In this document: positions 56,321-64,000 of the stretch, in pieces
Numbering within the stretch: position 1 is the stretch's first letter
Layout of the letters: every line of letters begins with the position of its first letter
Assembly: GCA_933228895.1 (NCBI GenBank)
Contig: OW121846.1
Span: 149,466,746-149,530,745 of the forward strand
Reading direction: 5' to 3'
Origin: Platycnemis pennipes
Lineage: Eukaryota > Arthropoda > Insecta > Odonata > Platycnemididae
Length of the DNA stretch: 64,000 nucleotides
The notes under the pieces: model-generated
Told to the model about the DNA's origin: nothing
The model's database searches: none
The model's input: the letters and a program-made list of their open reading frames with translations, nothing else
Translations under genes and position numbers: made by a program

Positions 56321-59300
56321 ATTGGTGCAAACAAAGGCAACCTTGCTGACATAAACAAAAACATTGAAAATTCATGCATAATTTTTTTGATGCAATGTAG
56401 GGTAACCTTGATGGCAACCTCAGCTTCTTATGTTGTTTTTTTCCATTAGCATCATAATCAAAACGTTTAAGGTGTTTGTAATGTTATTCCGGTGCAAACA
56501 AAGGCAACCTTGCTGACATAAACCAAAACATTAAAAATTCATGCATAATTTTATGGATGCAATGTAGGGTAACCTTGATGGCAACCTCAGCTTCTTATGT
56601 TGTTTTTTTCCATTAGCATCATAATCAAAACGTTTAAGGTGTTTCTTATGTTATTCGGGTGCAAACAAAGGCAACCTTGCTGACATAAACCAAAACATTG
56701 AAAATTCTTGCATAATTTTTTGGATGCAATGTAGGGTAACCTTGATGGCAACCTCAGCTTCTTATGTTGTTTTGTTCCATTAGCATCATAATCAAAACGT
56801 TTAAGGTGTTTGTAATGTTATCCGGGTGCAAACAAAGGCAACCTTGCTGACATAAACAAAAACATTGAAAATTCTTGCATAATTTTTTGGATGCAATGTA
56901 GGTTAACCTTGATGGCAACCTCAGCGTCTTATGTTGTTTGTTTCCATTAGCATCATAATCAAAACGTTTAAGGTGTTTATAAGATTATTCGGGTGCAAAC
57001 AAACGCAACCTTGCTGACATAAACCAAAACATTGAAAATTCTTGCATAATTTTTTGGATGCAATGTAGGGTAACATTGATGGCAACCTCATCTTCTTATG
57101 TTGTTTTGTTCCATTAGCATCATAATCAAAACGTATAAGGTGTTTGTAATGTTATTCGGCTGCAAACACAGGAAACCTTGCTGACATAACCAAAAACATT
57201 GAAAATTCTTGCATAATTTTTTGGATGCAATGTAGGTTAACCTTGATGGCAACCTCAGCTTCTTATGTTGTTTTTTTCCATTAGCATCATAATCAAAACG
57301 TTTAAGGTGTTTATAATGTTATTCGGGTGCAAACAAAGGCAACCTTGCTGACATAAACCAAAAAATTGAAAATTCTTGCATAATTTTTTGGATGCAATGT
57401 AGCGTAACCTTGATGGCAACCTCAGCTTCTTATGTTGTTTTGTTCCATTAGCATGATAATCAAAACGTATAAGGTGTTTGTAATGTTATTCGGCTGCAAA
57501 CACAGGAAACCTTACTGACATAAACAAAAACATTGAAAATTCTTGCATAATTTTTTGGATGCAATGTAGGGTAACCTTGATGGCAACCTCAGCTTCTTAT
57601 GTTGTTTTTTTTCAATTGGCATCATAATCAAAACGGTTAAAGTGTTTGTAATGTTATCCGGGTGCGAACAAAGACTACCTTGCTGACATAAACAAAAACA
57701 TTGAAAATTCTTGCATAATTTTTTGGATGCAATGTAGGGTAACCTTGATGGCAACCTCAGCTTCTTATGTTGTTTTTTTCCATTAGCATCATAATCAAAA
57801 CGTTTAAGGTGTTTGTAATGTTATTCGGGTGCAAACAAAGGCAACCTTGCTGACATAAACCAAAACATTGAAAATTCTTCAATAATTTTTTGGATGCAAT
57901 GTAGGGTAACGTTGATGGCAACCTCAGCTTCTTATGTAGTTTTTTTCCATTAGCATCAAAATCAAAACGTTTAAGGTGTTTGTAATGTTATTCGGATGCA
58001 AACAAAGGCAACCTTGTTGATATAAACAAAAACATTGAAAATTCTTGCATAATTTTTTGGATGCAATGTAGATTAACCCTGATGGCAACCTCAGCTTCTC
58101 AAGTTGTTTTGTTCCATTAGCATCATAATCAAAACGTTTAAGGTGTTTCTTATGTTATTCGGGTGCAAACAAAGGCAACCTTGCCGACATAAACAAAAAC
58201 GTTGAAAATTCTTGCATAATTTTTTGGATGCAATGTAGGGTAACCTTGATGGCAACCTCAGCTTCTTATGTTGTTTTTTTCCATTAGCAACATAATCAAA
58301 ACGGTTAAGGTGTTTGTTATGTTATTTGGGTGCAAACAAAGGCAACCTTGCTGACATAAACCAAAACATTGAAAATTCTTGCATAATTTTTTGGATGCAA
58401 TGTAGGTTAACCTTGATGGCAACCTCAGCTTCTTATGTTGTTTTTTTCCATTAGCATCATAATCAAAACGTTTAAGGTGTTTGTAATGTTATTCGGGTGC
58501 AAAAAAAGGCAACCTTGCTGACATAAACCAAAAATATTGAAAATTCTTCAATAATTTTTTGGATGCAATGTAGGGTAACCTTGATTGCAACCTCAGCTTC
58601 TTATGTTGTTTTTTTCCATTAGCATCAAAATCAAAACGTTTAAGGTGTTCGTAATGTTATTCGGATGCAAACAAAGGCAACCTTGCTGATATAAACAAAA
58701 CATTGAAAATTCTTGCATAATTTTTGGATGCAATGTAGGGTAACCTTGATGGCAACCTCAGCTTCTTATGTTGTTTTTTTCCATTAGCATCATAATCAAA
58801 ACATTTAAGGTGTTTGTATTGTTATTCGGGTGCAAACAAAGGCAACCTTGCTGACATAAACCAAAACATTGAAAATTCTTGCACAATTTTTTGGATGCAA
58901 TGTAGGGTAACCTTGATGGCAACCTCATCTCCTTATGTTGTTTTTTTCCATTAGCATCATAATGAAAACGTTTAAGGTGTTTGTAATGTTATTCGGATGC
59001 AAACAAAGGCAACCTTGCTGACATAAACAAAAACATTGAAAATTCTTGCATAATTTTTGCATGCAAAATAAGGTAATCTTGGTGGCAACCTCAGCTTCTT
59101 ATGTTGTTTTTTTCCATTAGCATCATAATCAAAACGTTTAAGGTGTTTGTAATGTTATCCGGGTGCAAACAAAGGCAACCTTGCTGACATAAACAAATAC
59201 ATTGAAAATTCTTGCATAATTTTTTGGATGCAATGTAGGGTAACCTTGATGGCAACCTCAGCTTCTTATGTTGTTTGTTTCCATTAGCATCATAATCAAA

Positions 59301-61245
59301 ACGTTTAAGGTATTTGTAATGTTATCCGGGTGCAAACAAAGGCAACCTTGCTGACATAAACGAATACATTGAAAATTCTTGCATAATTTTTGCATGCTAT
59401 GTAGGGTAATCTTGATGGCAACCTCAGCTTCTTATGTTGTTTTTTTCCATTAGCATCATAATCAAAACGTTTAAGGTGTTTGTAATGTTATTCGGGTGCA
59501 AACAAAGGCAACCTTGCTGACATAAACAAAAACATTGAAAATTCTTGCATAATTTTTTGGATGCAATGTAGGGTAACCTTGATGGCAACCTCATCTCCTT
59601 ATGTTGTTTTTTTTCCATTAGCATCATAATCTAAACGTTTAACGTGTTTGTAATGTTATTCAGGTGACAACAAAGGCAACCTTGCTGACATAAACCAAAA
59701 CATTAAAAGTTCATGCATAATTTTTTGGATGCAATGTAGGGTAACCTTGATGGCAACCTCAGCTTCTTATGTTGTTTTTTTCCATTAGCATCATAATCAA
59801 AACGTTTAAGGTGTTTGTAATGTTATATTGGTGCAAACAAAGGCAACCTTGCTGACATAAACAAAAACATTGAAAATTCATGCATAATTTTTTTGATGCA
59901 ATGTAGGGTAACCTTGATGGCAACCTCAGCTTCTTATGTTGTTTTTTTCCATTAGCATCATAATCAAAACGTTTAAGGTGTTTGTAATGTTATTCCGGTG
60001 CAAACAAAGGCAACCTTGCTGACATAAACCAAAACATTAAAAATTCATGCATAATTTTTTGGATGCAATGTAGGGTAACCTTGATGGCAACCTCAGCTTC
60101 TTATGTTGTTTTTTTCCATTAGCATCATAATCAAAACGTTTAAGGTGTTTCTTATGTTATTCGGGTGCAAACAAAGGCAACCTTGCTGACATAAACCAAA
60201 ACATTGAAAATTCTTGCATAATTTTTTTGATGCAATGTAGGGTAACCTTGATGGCAACCTCAGCTTCTTATGTTGTTTTGTTCCATTAGCATCATAATCA
60301 AAACGTTTAAGGTGTTTGTAATGTTATCCGGGTGCAAACAAAGGCAACCTTGCTGACATAAACAAAAACATTGAAAATTCTTGCATAATTTTTTGGATGC
60401 AATGTAGGTTAACCTTGATGGCAACCTCAGCGTCTTATGTTGTTTGTTTCCATTAGCATCATAATCAAAACGTTTAAGGTGTTTATAAGATTATTCGGGT
60501 GCAAACAAACGCAACCTTGCTGACATAAACCAAAACATTGAAAATTCTTGCATAATTTTTTGGATGCAATGTAGGGTAACATTGATGGCAACCTCAGCTT
60601 CTTATGTTGTTTTGTTCCATTAGCATCATAATCAAAACGTATAAGGTGTTTGTAATGTTATTCGGCTGCAAACACAGGAAACCTTGCTGACATAACCAAA
60701 AACATTGAAAATTCTTGCATAATTTTTTGGATGCAATGTAGGTTAACCTTGATGGCAACCTCAGCTTCTTATGTTGTTTTTTTCCATTAGCATCATAATC
60801 AAAACGTTTAAGGTGTTTATAATGTTATTCGGGTGCAAACAAAGGCAACCTTGCTGACATAAACCAAAAAATTGAAAATTCTTGCATAATTTTTTGGATG
60901 CAATGTAGCGTAACCTTGATGGCAACCTCAGCTTCTTATGTTGTTTTGTTCCATTAGCATGATAATCAAAACGTATAAGGTGTTTGTAATGTTATTCGGC
61001 TGCAAACACAGGAAACCTTACTGACATAAACAAAAACATTGAAAATTCTTGCATAATTTTTTGGATGCAATGTAGGGTAACCTTGATGGCAACCTCAGCT
61101 TCTTATGTTGTTTTTTTTCAATTGGCATCATAATCAAAACGGTTAAAGTGTTTGTAATGTTATCCGGGTGCGAACAAAGACTACCTTGCTGACATAAACA
61201 AAAACATTGAAAATTCTTGCATAATTTTTTGGATGCAATGTAGGG

Positions 61246-64000
61246 TAACCTTGATGGCAACCTCAGCTTCTTATGTTGTTTTGTTCCATTAGCATGATAA
61301 TCAAAACGTATAAGGTGTTTGTAATGTTATTCGGCTGCAAACACAGGAAACCTTACTGACATAAACAAAAACATTGAAAATTCTTGCATAATTTTTGGAT
61401 GCAATGTAGGTTAACCTTGATGGCAACCTCAGCGTCTTATGTTGTTTGTTTCCATTAGCATCATAATCAAAACGTTTAAGGTGTTTATAAGATTATTCGG
61501 GTGCAAACAAACGCAACCTTGCTGACATAAACCAAAACATTGAAAATTCTTGCATAATTTTTTGGATGCAATGTAGGGTAACATTGATGGCAACCTCAGC
61601 TTCTTATGTTGTTTTGTTCCATTAGCATCATAATCAAAACGTATAAGGTGTTTGTAATGTTATTCGGCTGCAAACACAGGAAACCTTGCTGACATAACCA
61701 AAAACATTGAAAATTCTTGCATAATTTTTTGGATGCAATGTAGGTTAACCTTGATGGCAACCTCAGCTTCTTATGTTGTTTTTTTCCATTAGCATCATAA
61801 TCAAAACGTTTAAGGTGTTTGTAATGTTATTCCGGTGCAAACAAAGGCAACCTTGCTGACATAAACCAAAACATTAAAAATTCATGCATAATTTTTTGGA
61901 TGCAATGTAGGGTAATCTTGATGGCAACCTCAGCTTCTTATGTTGTTTTTTTCCATTAGCATCATAATCAAAACGTTTAAGGTGTTTGTAATGTTATATT
62001 GGTGCAAACAAAGGCAACCTTGCTGACATAAACAAAAACATTGAAAATTCTTGCATAATTTTTTGGATGCAATGTAGGGTAACCTTGATGGCAACCTCAG
62101 CTTCTTATGTTTTTTTTTCCATTAGCATCATAATCAAAACGTTAATGGTGTTTGTAATGTTATCCGGGTGCAAACAAAGGCAACCTTGCCGACATAAAGA
62201 AAAACATTGAAAATTCTTGCATAATTTTTGCATGCAATGTAGGGTAATCTTAATCGCAACATCAGCTTCTTATGTTGTTTTTTTCCATTAGCATCATAAT
62301 CAAAACGTTTAAGGTGTTTGTAATGTTATCCGGGTGCAAACAAAGGCAACCTTGCTGACATAAACCAAAACATTGAAAATTCTTGCATAATTTTTTGGAT
62401 GCAATGTACGGTAACTTTGATGGCAACCTCAGCTTCTTATGTTGTTTTTTTCCATTAGCATCATAATCAAAACGTTTATGGTGTTTGTAATGTTATTCTT
62501 TGCAAACAAAGACAACCTTGCTGACATAAACAAAAACATTGAAAATTCTTGCATAATTTTTTGGATGCAATGTAGGGTAACCTTGATGGCAACCTCAGCT
62601 TCTTTTGTTGTTTTTTTCCATTAGCATCATAATCAAAACGTTTAAGGTGTCTGTAATGTTATCCGGGTGCAAACAAAGGCAACCTTGCTGACATAAACAA
62701 ATACATTGAAAATTCTTGCATAATTTTTGCATGCAATGTAGGGTAATCTTGATGGCAACCTCAGCTTCTTATGTTGTTTTTTTCCATTAGCATCATAATC
62801 AAAACGTTTAAGGTGTTTGTAATGTTATTCGGGTGCAAACAAAGGCAACCTTGCTGACATAAACCAAAACATTGAAAATTCTTGCATAATTTTTTGGATG
62901 CAATGTAGGTTAACCTTGATGGCAACCTCAGCTTCTTATGTTGTTTTGTTCCATTAGCATCATAATCAAAACGTTTAAGGTGTTTGTAATGTTATTCGGG
63001 TGCAAACAAAGGCAACCTTGCTGACATAAACCAAAACATTGAAAATTCTTCAATAATTTTTTGGATGCAATGTAGGGTAACCTTGATGGCAACCTCATCT
63101 CCTTATGTTGTTTTTTTTCCATTAGCATCATAATCTAAACGTTTAACGTGTTTGTAATGTTATTCAGGTGACAACAAAGGCAACCTTGCTGACATAAACC
63201 AAAACATTAAAAGTTCATGCATAATTTTTTGGATGGAATGTAGGGTAACCTTGATGGCAACCTCAGCTTCTTATGTTGTTTTTTTCCATTAGCATCATAA
63301 TCAAAACGTTTAAGGTGTTTGTAATGTTATATTGGTGCAAACAAAGGCAACTTTGCTGACATAAACAAAAACATTGAAAATTCATGCATAATTTTTTTGA
63401 TGTAATGTAGGGTAACCTTGATGGCAACCTCAGCTTCTTATGTTGTTTTTTTCCATTAGCATCATAATCAAAACGTTTAAGGTGTTTGTAATGTTATTCC
63501 GGTGCAAACAAAGGCAACCTTGCTGACATAAACCAAAACATTAAAAATTCATGCATAATTTTTTGGATGCAATGTAGGGTAACCTTGATGGCAACCTCAG
63601 CTTCTTATGTTGTTTTTTTTCCATTAGCATCATAATCAAAACGTTTAAGGTGTTTCTTATGTTATTCGGGTGCAAACAAAGGCAACCTTGCTGACATAAA
63701 CCAAAACATTGAAAATTCTTGCATAATTTTTTGGATGCAATGTAGGTTAACCTTGATGGCAACCTCAGCTTCTTATGTTGTTTTGTTCCATTAGCATCAT
63801 AATCAAAACGTTTAAGGTGTTTGTAATGTTATTCGGGTGCAAACAAAGGCAACCTTGCTGACATAAACCAAAACATTGAAAATTCTTCAATAATTTTTTG
63901 GATGCAATGTAGGGTAACCTTGATGGCAACCTCATCTCCTTATGTTGTTTTTTTTCCATTAGCATCATAATCTAAACGTTTAACGTGTTTGTAATGTTAT
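61246..64000 (+). repeat. Satellite block duplicated from 53566-56320, copy 2
   Basis: Second copy of the block described at 53566-56320, cut by the window end. Very few differences, so the duplication is recent relative to monomer divergence. Confidence 0.75.

Larger units (their letters stand above)
42957..64000 (+). repeat. 167-bp satellite array, right part
   Basis: About 126 further monomers, in the same orientation and phase as the left part, running off the window end. Rare variant monomers mark repeated blocks. GCATGCAAAATAAGGTAATC is at 33295, 45545, 50046 and 59059. The TTATTCTTTGCAAAC variant is near 29888, 38393, 50976, 54815 and 62495. Distances between copies are close to whole multiples of 167 (3839 is 23 units, 7680 is 46). 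No gene is present; the recurrent open frames of 61-110 codons are repeat by-products. Confidence 0.97.

Noticed and set aside
29832..62624. Plus-strand 61-codon frames starting MLFFSISIIIKT, five near-identical copies
   Set aside because: Same cause: a rare satellite variant copied by block duplication. No coding signature beyond the repeat.
19475..63968. Many minus-strand open frames of 60-110 codons starting MPSRLPYIASKK, MMLMEKKQHKE or MHAKIMQE
   Set aside because: They lie wholly within the 167-bp satellite. The monomer length is not a multiple of three, so each unit is read in a new frame, and stops differ between units by point changes. This is repeat translation, not a protein family.
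16875..64000. CRISPR-like regular array
   Set aside because: Whole 167-bp units repeat without unique spacers, the host is eukaryotic and there are no cas genes.

Overview
The window is eukaryotic nuclear DNA, most likely from an arthropod. The signs are AT-rich intergenic sequence, broken non-LTR retrotransposons, tRNA-derived SINE-like sequences, a piggyBac-type element inserted at TTAA, and a very long AT-rich satellite. The species cannot be told from the sequence. There is no bacterial-type operon, CRISPR array, rRNA gene or intact tRNA gene, and no intact long protein-coding gene.

Layout. From 1 to about 9.2 kb lies non-coding DNA full of transposon debris. It holds 3' fragments of a LINE with a hexamer tail (64-118, 1577-1635), a SINE head (3361-3423), a broken DDE transposase (3687-4126), a pair of small inverted-copy repeats (2302-2399, 4875-4978), and a pyrimidine-rich tandem array (5855-6855). 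From 9.2 to 13.5 kb, two LINE copies lie tail to tail: a plus-strand copy (9234-11558) with an endonuclease and a truncated reverse transcriptase, and a minus-strand copy (11639-13457) whose 5' end joins a SINE-like sequence.

From 13.6 to 16.4 kb lies the only gene-like territory. A minus-strand 36-codon exon (14049-14156) encodes the start of a THAP-like zinc finger and ends in a splice donor. A CpG- and CCAAT-rich promoter-like block lies just upstream of it. A possible spliced plus-strand transcript runs the other way (14903-15050, 15179 onward), followed by a diverged minisatellite of about 107 bp.

From about 16.9 kb to the end of the window the sequence is one head-to-tail satellite with a 167-bp monomer (roughly 259 copies, all in one orientation). 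It is organised in higher-order blocks: two adjacent copies of about 8.5-8.8 kb start at 27532 and 36372, with shorter and more recent duplications further right. The left edge decays through partial and variant units that share motifs with a foldback at 16.4-16.5 kb.

The satellite is interrupted once, by a 3742-bp piggyBac-like element (39211-42952). It has TTAA duplications, 15-bp terminal inverted repeats, palindromic subterminal repeats and a badly broken transposase. The matching empty site survives at 30702-30705 in the neighbouring higher-order copy, so the insertion can be ordered after that duplication. The array looks centromeric or pericentromeric by type, but nothing in the sequence proves that.
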